Assembly (NCBI GenBank): GCA_035711385.1
Contig: DASTCG010000166.1
Coordinates: forward strand, 1 to 16,821
DNA length: 16,821 nt
Direction of reading: 5' to 3'
Source of the DNA: JACDAN01 sp035711385
Lineage (GTDB): Bacteria > Actinomycetota > Thermoleophilia > Gaiellales > Gaiellaceae
The position numbers and the translations under genes are program-made. Positions 1 through 7,360 of the stretch are shown piece by piece (within the stretch, counting starts at the first letter, position 1; each line of letters opens with the position of its first letter). Below the pieces are notes generated by a model, which saw only the letters and a program-made list of their open reading frames with translations, ran no database searches and was not told the origin of the DNA.

Positions 1-1290
1 CCGGAGGAGCGCGTGCTCCTCGTTCTGGCGGACTCCGTCGAGTTCGTGGCCCTGTGGTACGGCGCCCAGAAGATCGGCGCGGTGACGGCGGAGGCCTACA
101 CGTTCCTCAAGCCGAAGGACTACGCCTACTACCTCGACTACACGCGCGCCGGCGTCGTCGTCGCGGACCCGACGACTGAGGGGCCGATCCGCGAGGCGGC
201 TGCTACCGCCAGGGGCTGGCTGCGGGAGATCCTCGTCGTCGACGAGTCGTTCGCCACGCGCCTCGCCGCCGCCTCGCCGGAGCTCGATCCGGCGCCGACG
301 ACGAAGGACGACATCGCGATCTGGAAGTTCACGACCGGCTCGACGGGGCAGCCCAAGGCCGCGGTCCACCCGACGCACAGCCCGGTTCTGAGCTGCGAGT
401 GGTACGCACGCGGGGTCCTCGATCTGCAGCCGGACGACGTCGTCCTCCCCGTCCCGAAGCTCTTCTTCGGCTACGCCCGCGACCTCGCCGCGCTCTTCCC
501 GTTCGGCGTCGGCGCTGCCGGGATCGTCTTCCCCGAGCGCTCCACGCCCGAGCGGATCTTCGAGCTGATCGGGGAACACCGCCCGACGGTGCTCGTGAAC
601 GTGCCGACGATGATGGCGCAGATGGTCGGCCACCCGGAACACGACCTCTCGTCCCTGCGCGTGTGCACTTCTGCGGGCGAGGCGCTGCCGAAGGAGCTGC
701 ACGACCGCTTCGTCGCCACCTTCGGAGTCGAGGTCCTGGACGGGATCGGCTCCTCCGAGGCGTACCACATCTACGTCTCGAATCGCCCCGGCCGCGTGAG
801 GCCCGGCTCGACCGGCGAGCTCGTTCCCGGGTACGAGGCGCACATTGCCGAGACCGGCGAGCTGTGGATCGAGGGCGACACGGCCGCGCTCCTCTACTGG
901 GGCGAGCACGAGAAGACGAAGGAGACGTTCCACGGCGACCGCGTCAAGACGGGGGACCTCTTCGAGCGGGACGAGGACGGCTACTTCTGGTACCGCGGCC
1001 GCGCCGACGACCTGATCAAGGTCGGCGGCATCTGGGTCGCGCCCGCCGAGATCGAGAACTGCCTTCTCGGCCACCCCGCCGTCGTCGAGTGCGCCGTCGT
1101 CGGCGTGCAGGAGAACGGTCTCACGCTGGCCCGCGCCTACGTCGTCGCGCGCGGGCAGCCCGCGGAGGAGGAGCTCCGCGCCTTTACGCGCGAGCGGCTG
1201 GCCGGGCACAAGGTTCCCCGGGAGATCCGCCTCGTGGACGACCTCCCGAAGACGCCCTCGGGCAAGCTCGACCGGAAGGCGCTCCGGTGA
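1..1290 (+). CDS. Benzoate/2-aminobenzoate-type CoA ligase (5' partial)
   Basis: This is an ATP-dependent aryl-CoA ligase of the ANL superfamily. It would activate an aromatic acid, probably anthranilate here, through an aryl-AMP to the CoA thioester in the cytoplasm. The frame is open to base 1, so the N-terminus lies outside the window; the GTG at 13 is internal (Val). Visible motifs are the phosphate loop TTGSTGQPK (nt 325-351), a benzoate-CoA-ligase-like stretch KLFFGYARDL, the DGIGSSE adenine motif followed by SNRPGRVRPG, the hinge region GRADDLIKVGG, and the C-terminal PSGK with catalytic Lys at nt 1264-1266. The GIGSSE...SNRPG arrangement is typical of benzoate-CoA ligases rather than fatty-acid ligases. 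Its last codon overlaps the next gene by 4 nt. The anthranilate substrate is inferred from the tryptophan dioxygenase and kynureninase in the same operon; benzoate or a related acid remains possible. Confidence 0.85.
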   Translation, partial: PEERVLLVLADSVEFVALWYGAQKIGAVTAEAYTFLKPKDYAYYLDYTRAGVVVADPTTEGPIREAAATARGWLREILVVDESFATRLAAASPELDPAPTTKDDIAIWKFTTGSTGQPKAAVHPTHSPVLSCEWYARGVLDLQPDDVVLPVPKLFFGYARDLAALFPFGVGAAGIVFPERSTPERIFELIGEHRPTVLVNVPTMMAQMVGHPEHDLSSLRVCTSAGEALPKELHDRFVATFGVEVLDGIGSSEAYHIYVSNRPGRVRPGSTGELVPGYEAHIAETGELWIEGDTAALLYWGEHEKTKETFHGDRVKTGDLFERDEDGYFWYRGRADDLIKVGGIWVAPAEIENCLLGHPAVVECAVVGVQENGLTLARAYVVARGQPAEEELRAFTRERLAGHKVPREIRLVDDLPKTPSGKLDRKALR

Positions 1291-1979
1291 GCCGGCTGGT
1301 GGTCGTCACAGGCGGGACGAAAGGGATCGGGAAGGCCGTGGCCGAGCGCTTCGCCGCGGCGGGCGACCGCGTGGAGGCCGTCGGCCGCGAGCTCCTCGAC
1401 GTCACCGACGAGGAGCTCGTCACCAGGTTCTTCGAGGAGGTCGGGCCGGTCGACGTTCTCGTCAACAACGCCGGGATCGCCTCGAGCGCGCCGCTCGCCC
1501 GGACGACGCTCGCCGACTGGCAGGCCCACCTCGACGTGAACGCGACGGGCGCCTTCCTCTGTACCCGGGCCGTCCTCGGCGGCATGATCGAGCGCGGAGA
1601 TGGCCGCATCGTCACCGTCGCCTCCACGGCGGGCCGCGCCGGCGCGCGCTACACGGCCGCCTACGCCGCGTCGAAGCACGCAGCGATCGGGCTCATGCGC
1701 GCCACTGCCGCCGAGGTGGCCGGAACCGGCGTGACCGCGAACGCTGTCTGCCCGACCTGGGTGCGCACGGACATGCTCCGGCGCACCATCGACCGCATCG
1801 TCGAGAAGACGTCGCTCGAGGCCGAGCAGGCCGAGGCCTCGCTGATCGGGATGACGCCGCTCGGCCGGCTGCTCGAGCCCGAGGAGGTCGCCCATGCCGT
1901 CGAGTTCCTCGCGTCGCCGGAGGCCGCGGCCATCAACGGCCAGACGATCGTGCTCGACGGCGGAGGGATCCAGGCGTGA
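1287..1979 (+). CDS. SDR-family NAD(P)-dependent dehydrogenase
   Basis: This 230-residue classical short-chain dehydrogenase/reductase is probably a 3-hydroxyacyl-CoA or cyclic hydroxyacyl-CoA dehydrogenase in anthraniloyl-CoA breakdown. The cofactor loop TGGTKGIG is at residues 8-15, NNAG at 60-63, catalytic Ser at 113 and the YxxxK pair at Tyr126/Lys130. The C-terminus ends in the usual ING..I.LDGG pattern. I chose the GTG at 1287 because it places the Rossmann motif at the N-terminus and gives a GTGA overlap with the ligase stop. The same frame is open far upstream, but only as a shadow of the ligase. It overlaps the crotonase gene by 4 nt. Family assignment is secure; the exact substrate is inferred from context only. 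Confidence 0.9.
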   Translation: MSRLVVVTGGTKGIGKAVAERFAAAGDRVEAVGRELLDVTDEELVTRFFEEVGPVDVLVNNAGIASSAPLARTTLADWQAHLDVNATGAFLCTRAVLGGMIERGDGRIVTVASTAGRAGARYTAAYAASKHAAIGLMRATAAEVAGTGVTANAVCPTWVRTDMLRRTIDRIVEKTSLEAEQAEASLIGMTPLGRLLEPEEVAHAVEFLASPEAAAINGQTIVLDGGGIQA

Positions 1980-2803
1980 GCCCCTTCCGCGCATCGGCCC
2001 GCTTCACGGAGGAATGGGAGCACTTCGACCTCGCCGTCGAGGACGGCGTGGCGACGGTCACGCTCTCGCGACCTGACCGCCTGAATGCGCTCACCTTCGA
2101 CGTGTACGCCGACCTCCGCGACCTCGTCGGCGAGCTGCCGCACCTCGGCGACGTCCGCGTCCTGGTCCTCACCGGCGAGGGGCGAGGCTTCTGCTCCGGC
2201 GGGGACGTGGAGGAGATCATCGGCGAGCTGCAGACGATGTCTGCCGGCGAGCTGCTCGACTTCACGCGGATGAGCGGCGCGGTCGTGAAGACGATGCGCG
2301 ACTGCCCGATCCCGATCGTGGCGGCGGTGAACGGGGTCGCCGCCGGCGCGGGCGCCGTGCTCGCGCTCGCCTCCGACATCCGCCTGCTCGCGACCTCGGC
2401 GAGGTTCTCGTTCCTCTTCACGAAGGTCGGACTGGCCGGAGCGGACATGGGCGCCGCCTACCTCCTCCCGAGGATCGTCGGGCTCGGCCGCGCGACCGAG
2501 CTCCTCCTCCTCGGCGGCGAGGTCGACCCTGCGCGGGCTGCCGCGATCGGGCTCGCGACGCGCGTCGTCCCAGACGATGAGCTGCGCCCCGCCGCCCACG
2601 CGCTCGCGCGTCAGCTCGCCGACGGCCCCGCGCTCGCCTACGCGACGACCAAGATCCTCCTCACCCGCGAGCTCGACCTCGACCTCGGCGGAGCGGTCGA
2701 GATGGAGGCGCTCGCACAGGCGCTGCTGATGAAGAGCGAGGATTTCGCGGAGTTCTACGCCGCCTGGTCCGAGGGAAGGAACCCTGCATGGAGCGGTCGT
2801 TGA
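1976..2803 (+). CDS. Enoyl-CoA hydratase/isomerase (crotonase) family protein
   Basis: This 275-residue crotonase-fold enzyme acts on a CoA thioester. Visible family marks are SRPDRLNALT (31-40), the first oxyanion segment GRGFCSGGD (69-77) and the second around GVAAGAGAVLALASD (120-134). By alignment by eye with rat mitochondrial hydratase, the two catalytic glutamates (144 and 164) fall on Val128 and Lys150. An Asp is present in GADMG (Asp157), where dienoyl-CoA isomerases carry their second acid. It is therefore probably not a standard hydratase; ring isomerisation, ring-opening hydrolysis or another crotonase reaction is more likely. The GTG at 1976 is preceded by GGAGGG (1962-1967) at 8-nt spacing and overlaps the SDR stop. 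The 3' end overlaps the RidA-like gene by 16 nt. Confidence 0.88.
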   Translation: MSPFRASARFTEEWEHFDLAVEDGVATVTLSRPDRLNALTFDVYADLRDLVGELPHLGDVRVLVLTGEGRGFCSGGDVEEIIGELQTMSAGELLDFTRMSGAVVKTMRDCPIPIVAAVNGVAAGAGAVLALASDIRLLATSARFSFLFTKVGLAGADMGAAYLLPRIVGLGRATELLLLGGEVDPARAAAIGLATRVVPDDELRPAAHALARQLADGPALAYATTKILLTRELDLDLGGAVEMEALAQALLMKSEDFAEFYAAWSEGRNPAWSGR

Positions 2804-3186
2804 CGGAGCACCGGATCGTCAACCCACCGGAGCTCGGCGCAGCCGTCGGGTTCGCGCACGCCGTCGTGGCGGCCCCCGGCAGGACCGTCTGGCTCGGCGG
2901 CCAGATCGGCGGGGGCGAGACCGTCGTCGAGCAGTTCGACGCGGCGGCGACGAACCTCCTTGCAGCGCTGGGCGCCGCCGGCGGCGAGCCGGATCACCTC
3001 GTCTCGCTCGTCGTCTACACGACCGTCATCGAGGAGTACCGCGCGTCCACCCGCGAGCTCGGCGAGGTCTGGCGGCGCCACTTCGGCCGTCGCTACCCCG
3101 CGATGGCGCTCGTGTGCGTCTCGGCCCTGTTCGACCCGGACGCGCGCGTGGAGCTGATGGGCACCGCCGTCATCCCGGATGCCTGA
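2788..3186 (+). CDS. RidA/YjgF/YER057c/UK114-family protein
   Basis: This 132-residue protein has the Rid fold. RidA proteins hydrolyse reactive enamines and imines to the keto compound plus ammonia. Recognisable elements are RTVWLGGQIGG (32-42), the segment DAAATNLLAALGAAGG (51-66) and the closing strand VCVSALFDPDARVELMG (109-125). The position of the catalytic arginine of archetypal RidA (Arg105, in P-A-R) is Met106 here (PAMA), so it belongs to a non-archetypal Rid subgroup. The ATG at 2788 follows a GAGGGAAGGA stretch (2771-2780) and lies inside the crotonase gene; the 3' end overlaps the acyl-CoA dehydrogenase by 8 nt. Its place among anthraniloyl-CoA genes suggests a role in removing the ring amino group after it becomes an enamine. 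That role is inference. Confidence 0.87.
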   Translation: MERSLTEHRIVNPPELGAAVGFAHAVVAAPGRTVWLGGQIGGGETVVEQFDAAATNLLAALGAAGGEPDHLVSLVVYTTVIEEYRASTRELGEVWRRHFGRRYPAMALVCVSALFDPDARVELMGTAVIPDA

Positions 3187-4267
3187 GCTGCTCGCTCGGG
3201 CGCAACGGCTCGGCCACGAGCGCTTCGCGCCGGTCGCGGAGCTAGGCGAGCCCGCCCGCCTGAACCGGCCGCTCGTGAAGGCGCTCGGCGACGAGGGACT
3301 GCTGGAGCTCGTCTTCGCCGGCTCCGCGGTCGAGCTCTGCGAGCTTCGCGAGGGACTGGCCCACGGCTGCACCGAGGCGGAGACGGCGCTCGCGCTCCAG
3401 GGCCTCGGCGGCTACCCGATCCTCCGCTCGGCCCGGCCCGAGCTCCGTGATGAGTGGATCCCCCGGCTGGCCGCCGGTGACGCCGTGGCGGCCTTCGCGC
3501 TCAGCGAGCCGGGCGCCGGCTCGGACGCCGCCGCGCTCGAGCTGCGAGCGGAGCCGGACGGCGACGGCTTCCGCCTGACCGGAGCAAAGACCTGGATCTC
3601 GAACGCGCCCGAGGCGGACGTGTACTCCGTCTTCGCGCGCACCTCCGGGCAGGGCGCGAAGGGCATCACCGGGTTCTCCGTGCCGCGCGAGAGCGAGGGC
3701 CTCTCCGGCGAGCACCTCGACCTTCTCGCTGCGCACCCGATCGGCCGGCTCGACTTCGACGGCGTCCGCGTCGGGCCGGAGCAGGTGCTCGGCGAGGTGG
3801 ACGGCGGCTTCGCGGTTGCGATGGACACGCTCGACCTCTTCCGGCCGAGCGTTGGCGCCTTCGGGGTCGGGATGGCGCAGGCTGCGCTGGACGCGGCCGT
3901 CTCGTACACGTCCAAGCGGGAGGCGTTCGGGAAGCCGCTCGCGCGCTTCCAGGCCGTCGGGCATCAGCTCGCCGAGGTGGCCACGCAGATCCAGGCCGCG
4001 CGCCTGCTCGTCCGCGATGCGGCCGGCCGGTACGACGCGGGCGTGCGGCCGGTCAGGAAGGCCTCGGCGATGGCGAAGCTCTTCGCGACCGAGACCGCCC
4101 AGCATGCGGTGGACGTCGCGATCCAGGTGCACGGCGCCCGGGCGCTCGAGAAGGGCCACCTCCTGGAGCACCTCTACCGCGAGGTGCGCGCGCCGCGCAT
4201 CTACGAGGGCGCCTCCGAAGTCCAGCGCGAGATCATTGCCCGGGAGCTGTACAAAGAGGCTCAGTGA
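3179..4267 (+). CDS. Acyl-CoA dehydrogenase
   Basis: This 362-residue FAD-dependent acyl-CoA dehydrogenase should introduce a double bond next to a CoA thioester and pass electrons to ETF. The FAD/substrate loop AFALSEPGAGSD is at 105-116 and KTWISN at 137-142. The C-terminal domain carries the helical FAD-binding region, with IQVHGARALEKG and IYEGASEVQRE. The catalytic base is probably Glu343 in YEGASE, the usual position for short- and medium-chain type enzymes. The ATG at 3179 overlaps the RidA-like stop by 8 nt, and the stop overlaps the dioxygenase start by 4 nt. At 362 residues it is slightly shorter than the usual 375-390, with a compact N-terminal helical domain. The substrate is probably a cyclic or ring-opened intermediate of anthraniloyl-CoA breakdown; this is inferred from neighbours. 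Confidence 0.92.
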   Translation: MPELLARAQRLGHERFAPVAELGEPARLNRPLVKALGDEGLLELVFAGSAVELCELREGLAHGCTEAETALALQGLGGYPILRSARPELRDEWIPRLAAGDAVAAFALSEPGAGSDAAALELRAEPDGDGFRLTGAKTWISNAPEADVYSVFARTSGQGAKGITGFSVPRESEGLSGEHLDLLAAHPIGRLDFDGVRVGPEQVLGEVDGGFAVAMDTLDLFRPSVGAFGVGMAQAALDAAVSYTSKREAFGKPLARFQAVGHQLAEVATQIQAARLLVRDAAGRYDAGVRPVRKASAMAKLFATETAQHAVDVAIQVHGARALEKGHLLEHLYREVRAPRIYEGASEVQREIIARELYKEAQ

Positions 4268-5052
4268 GCAAGGAGCGCTCCCTCAACTACTCCTCCTACC
4301 TCGCCCTCGAGGAGATCCTCGGCGCGCAGCGGCCGAAGTCCGACGAGCACGACGAGATCCTCTTCATCGTCGTCCATCAGGTCTACGAGCTCTGGTTCAA
4401 GCAGCTGGTCCACGAGCTGCGCTACCTGCAGCGGATGCTCGAGGAGGGCAACGACGCCCGCGCGTTCGCGACCTTCAAGCGGCTGCTCACGATCCTCAAG
4501 CTCGTCGTCGCCCAGCTCGACGTGATCGAGACGATGACGCCCGTCCAGTTCCTCGCGTTCCGCGAGCGGCTCGAGTCGGCCTCGGGCTTCCAGTCCGGGC
4601 AGTTTCGCGAGCTCGAAGCCATTCTGGGCCGGCGTGATCCCGCCGTCCTCGACGCCTACCACGAGGGCAGCGTCGACTACGAGAAGGTGACGGCGGCCAT
4701 GGCCAGGCCGTCGGTGTACGACTCGTTCCTCCGGTACCTGGCCGATCAGGGGTACGAGATCCCGCTGGACGTCCTCGAGCGGGACGTGACCACGCCGCCG
4801 GAGGAGTCGCCCGCCGTCCAGGCCGCGCTCCTGGAGGCGTACCGCGACGACGGCGAGCCGGCGCAGGTGGCCGAGCGGATGGTCGACTTCGACGAGGGGC
4901 TCATGGAGTGGCGCTACCACCACGTCAAGATGGTCGAGCGGACGATCGGGTCGCGGCCCGGAACCGGCGGCTCGGCGGGGGCGGCCTATCTGCTGACGAC
5001 CCTCCACAAGCCGTTCTTCCCCGATCTCTGGGCGGTTCGCTCGGAGCTTTGA
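4264..5052 (+). CDS. kynA: Tryptophan 2,3-dioxygenase
   Basis: This 262-residue haem enzyme oxidises L-tryptophan to N-formyl-L-kynurenine, the first step of the kynurenine pathway. Family motifs are easy to see: LNYSSYL (7-13), FIVVHQVYELWFKQ with active-site His38, FRERLESASGFQSGQF (99-114) with the substrate-carboxylate Arg100, and WRYHHVKMVERTIG with axial haem ligand His220. The loop GTGGSAG (233-239) closes over the amino group. The length is near the low end for bacterial enzymes. The GTG at 4264 overlaps the acyl-CoA dehydrogenase stop by 4 nt and has AAAGAGG (4253-4259) just upstream. The gene overlaps kynureninase by 4 nt. This enzyme sets the operon's inferred starting substrate as tryptophan. 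Confidence 0.97.
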   Translation: MSKERSLNYSSYLALEEILGAQRPKSDEHDEILFIVVHQVYELWFKQLVHELRYLQRMLEEGNDARAFATFKRLLTILKLVVAQLDVIETMTPVQFLAFRERLESASGFQSGQFRELEAILGRRDPAVLDAYHEGSVDYEKVTAAMARPSVYDSFLRYLADQGYEIPLDVLERDVTTPPEESPAVQAALLEAYRDDGEPAQVAERMVDFDEGLMEWRYHHVKMVERTIGSRPGTGGSAGAAYLLTTLHKPFFPDLWAVRSEL

Positions 5053-6170
5053 TCAACGCGGAGCAGCTGGCCCCGCACTATTCGGCGTTCCGCGTCGGGG
5101 AACGCCTGCTCCTGACCGGCCACTCGCACCAGGCCTGGCCGGACGTCGCGCGGGAAGGCGTGCTCGCGGCCTGGGACGACGCGGCGCTCCACGTGGACGA
5201 GAAGTGGGGCCGGGCGTTCGAGCAGGCCGAGCGGGTGCGGGCGGGATTCCGCCTCTGGCTCGGGGAGCCGGATGCCGAGATCGCGCTCGACCAGAACACG
5301 TTCGGGCTCGTCCTGCGTTTCCTCTCCGCGCTCGACCTGCAGCGGCGCCCGCGGCTCGTGACGACGAGCGGGGAGTTCCACACCCTGCGCCGGCTGATGG
5401 CGCGGCTCGCCGAGGAGGAGCTGCTCGACGTCGTGATCGTGGACGCCCGCCCGGCCGGGACGCTCGCCGAGCGTCTGGCCGCGGAGACCGACGAGCGGAC
5501 GGCGGCGGTGCTCGTCTCGGCAGTGCTCTTCGAGGACTCGCGGATCGTCCCCGGGCTCGGCGACCTCGGGGCGGCATGCGAGCGGGTGAGCGCCGAGCTG
5601 CTCGTCGACGTCTACCACGCCTTCGGCGTGATGCGCGTCCCGCTTCCGGGCTCGACCTGGGTCGTCGGCGGCGGCTACAAGTACCTCCAGCTGGGCGAGG
5701 GCAACTGTTTCCTGCGCCTGCCGCCGCACGCCGACCAGCTGCGGCCGCGCTTCACCGGTTGGTACGCCGAGTTCGCGGAGCTGGCGGCGGAGAAGACGCC
5801 CGGCGCAGTCGAGTTCCCCACCGGCGGGATGCGCTTCGCCGGCGCGACGTACGACCCGACGAGCCACTACCGCGCGGCGCGGGTCTTCGCGTTCTTCGAC
5901 GAGCAGGGCCTGACGCCCGAGGCGCTGCGCGAGAGCTACCTCCGGCAGACGGCGCTGCTCGCGGAGGCGCTCGGCGTCGACGGCGGCCGAGAGGACTACG
6001 GCGGCTTCCTGGCGCTCGAGGTGGCCGATGCGGAAGAGACGAGCCGCCGGCTTGCGGCCGACGGCGTCATGACGGACTCGCGGGGCCGCTCTCTGCGCCT
6101 GGGGCCGGCGCCGTACCTCACGGACGATCAGCTGCGCCGGACAGCCGAGGCGGTCAAGCGGTACACGTGA
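5049..6170 (+). CDS. kynU: Kynureninase (PLP-dependent, fold type I)
   Basis: This 373-residue class-V aminotransferase-fold protein would cleave L-kynurenine to anthranilate and L-alanine. Visible PLP elements are DQNTF (81-85), TTSGEFHTLRR (105-115), the ring-stacking/acid region LLVDVYHAFG with Asp187, and the Schiff-base lysine Lys211 in GGGYKYLQLGEG. The start is TTG at 5049, overlapping the dioxygenase stop as TTTGA; no closer ATG or GTG precedes the conserved TGHSHQAWP. The frame is open further upstream only inside the dioxygenase gene. It is shorter than the Pseudomonas and human enzymes (about 415-465 residues). Direct adjacency to tryptophan dioxygenase favours kynureninase over another class-V enzyme. 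Its 3' end overlaps the convergent hydrolase-like gene by 43 nt. Confidence 0.88.
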   Translation: MINAEQLAPHYSAFRVGERLLLTGHSHQAWPDVAREGVLAAWDDAALHVDEKWGRAFEQAERVRAGFRLWLGEPDAEIALDQNTFGLVLRFLSALDLQRRPRLVTTSGEFHTLRRLMARLAEEELLDVVIVDARPAGTLAERLAAETDERTAAVLVSAVLFEDSRIVPGLGDLGAACERVSAELLVDVYHAFGVMRVPLPGSTWVVGGGYKYLQLGEGNCFLRLPPHADQLRPRFTGWYAEFAELAAEKTPGAVEFPTGGMRFAGATYDPTSHYRAARVFAFFDEQGLTPEALRESYLRQTALLAEALGVDGGREDYGGFLALEVADAEETSRRLAADGVMTDSRGRSLRLGPAPYLTDDQLRRTAEAVKRYT

Positions 6171-7360
6171 ACCGACCACCGGTCGAAGGTGTCGGTCAGG
6201 GAGCGTCCCGACACGCCGAGCGTCCGGCTCTCCGTGTAGACGTCCACGGGTCCGTCCCGCAGCCCTCCGATCGTCGCCTCGATCGGGCCGTCGCCGCTGT
6301 CCCGCGCCGCGATCACCCACAGGTCGCCGCTTCGGCCCCGTCGTGAGATCGCGCGCACGGAGCGGTCGGACGTCGGGAGCTCGCGGGTCGAGCCCGGATT
6401 GACGAGCGCCGGCCCCAGCGGGCTTCCGGCGCCGATCTCTCGGACGAGCGGCTCCAGCACCCGCTCCCAGTACGTCCAGTTCCAGCCGCCCGCGGCATCG
6501 AGCTGCCCCCAGCACCTCGGGTTCTGGCCGCCGTAGAACGCGATCGCGCGGGCGCCGTTCAGGATCGCGTCGTAGATCATGAACCGCTGCTGCTCGCGTG
6601 TCGGGAGCCGGACGTTGCCGGCGGCGTCGTAGCTCCACGTCCAGCAGATCTGCAGCGTCGTCCAGACCGCCTTCCTCGGGGTCGCCAGGCGGAGGACGTT
6701 CGTCCACGAGCCCGGCTCGCCGAGCGGCGGATCGGGGTCGCCGATCGCGATCGGATAGCTGTTCACGCCGTGGACGTCGGTGACCTCCGCGTACGGCGCC
6801 AGCGACCAGACGCCGGCCCGCGGCGCCTGCACCGTGACCCAGAGGTGCCCGGTGTCGACCGGCTCGGCGCCGGCACACCACGCGCGACGCCGCCCGGTCG
6901 CGAGGCAGTACGCGTAGCGCAGCGACCGCGGGCGCATCCGAAACCGCCAGGGCTCGTCCGCGCCCTTCCACAGGGCGATCGCCGCACCTGACGGGTCGGC
7001 CTCGAGCGAGCCGACGACGTGGCGGAGCAGCGGCTCGCGCCAGCCGCCCGGCCGCAGCTGGGCGTAGGCGCTCAGGTTCACCCAGGTGCGCAGGCCGGCC
7101 GCCGCCGCGGCCCGGTTCTCCTCGATCGTCCGGGCGAGATCGGCATCGCTCCAGGCTCCCGCGGGCCCGGCCTTGACGACGTTCACACCGGCCGCGGCCA
7201 CCTCGCCGAGGCCGTCAGCAGGCGGCCCCTTCGCGAGCACGATCGGGAAGACCTTGCGCCCGTCCATCACGACCGTGCCGTGCCGATCGAGCCGCGTCGT
7301 GGCCGCGGCTGCCGGCTGGCAGAGGGCGAGTGCGAGCAGGAAGAGCGGAAAGCGCCTCAT
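6128..7360 (-). CDS. Secreted TIM-barrel glycoside-hydrolase-like protein
   Basis: This 410-residue protein starts with a clear Sec signal peptide: MRRF, a hydrophobic run LFLLALALC, then an AAAA-type cleavage region near residue 20. The mature part looks like a (beta/alpha)8 glycosidase-like barrel. It has an early strand with VFPIVLAKG, ALWKGADEPWRF (129-140) with an acidic Asp135-Glu136 pair at a strand end, and DVHGVNSYPI (195-204). A later barrel segment reads MIYDAILNGARAIAFYGG, and a beta-rich C-terminal domain follows. I do not recognise a numbered CAZy family, so the substrate is unknown. It is exported and probably acts outside the membrane. The 3' end overlaps kynureninase on the other strand. 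Its ATG lies within the extended reading frame of the EamA exporter, and the two are probably cotranscribed. Confidence 0.7.
   Translation of the reverse strand: MRRFPLFLLALALCQPAAAATTRLDRHGTVVMDGRKVFPIVLAKGPPADGLGEVAAAGVNVVKAGPAGAWSDADLARTIEENRAAAAAGLRTWVNLSAYAQLRPGGWREPLLRHVVGSLEADPSGAAIALWKGADEPWRFRMRPRSLRYAYCLATGRRRAWCAGAEPVDTGHLWVTVQAPRAGVWSLAPYAEVTDVHGVNSYPIAIGDPDPPLGEPGSWTNVLRLATPRKAVWTTLQICWTWSYDAAGNVRLPTREQQRFMIYDAILNGARAIAFYGGQNPRCWGQLDAAGGWNWTYWERVLEPLVREIGAGSPLGPALVNPGSTRELPTSDRSVRAISRRGRSGDLWVIAARDSGDGPIEATIGGLRDGPVDVYTESRTLGVSGRSLTDTFDRWSVHVYRLTASAVRRS

Noticed and set aside
399..1286. Long open frame upstream of and in frame with the SDR gene
   Set aside because: Its translation is a low-complexity Arg/Ala-rich shadow of the CoA ligase; the SDR Rossmann motif starts just after the GTG at 1287.
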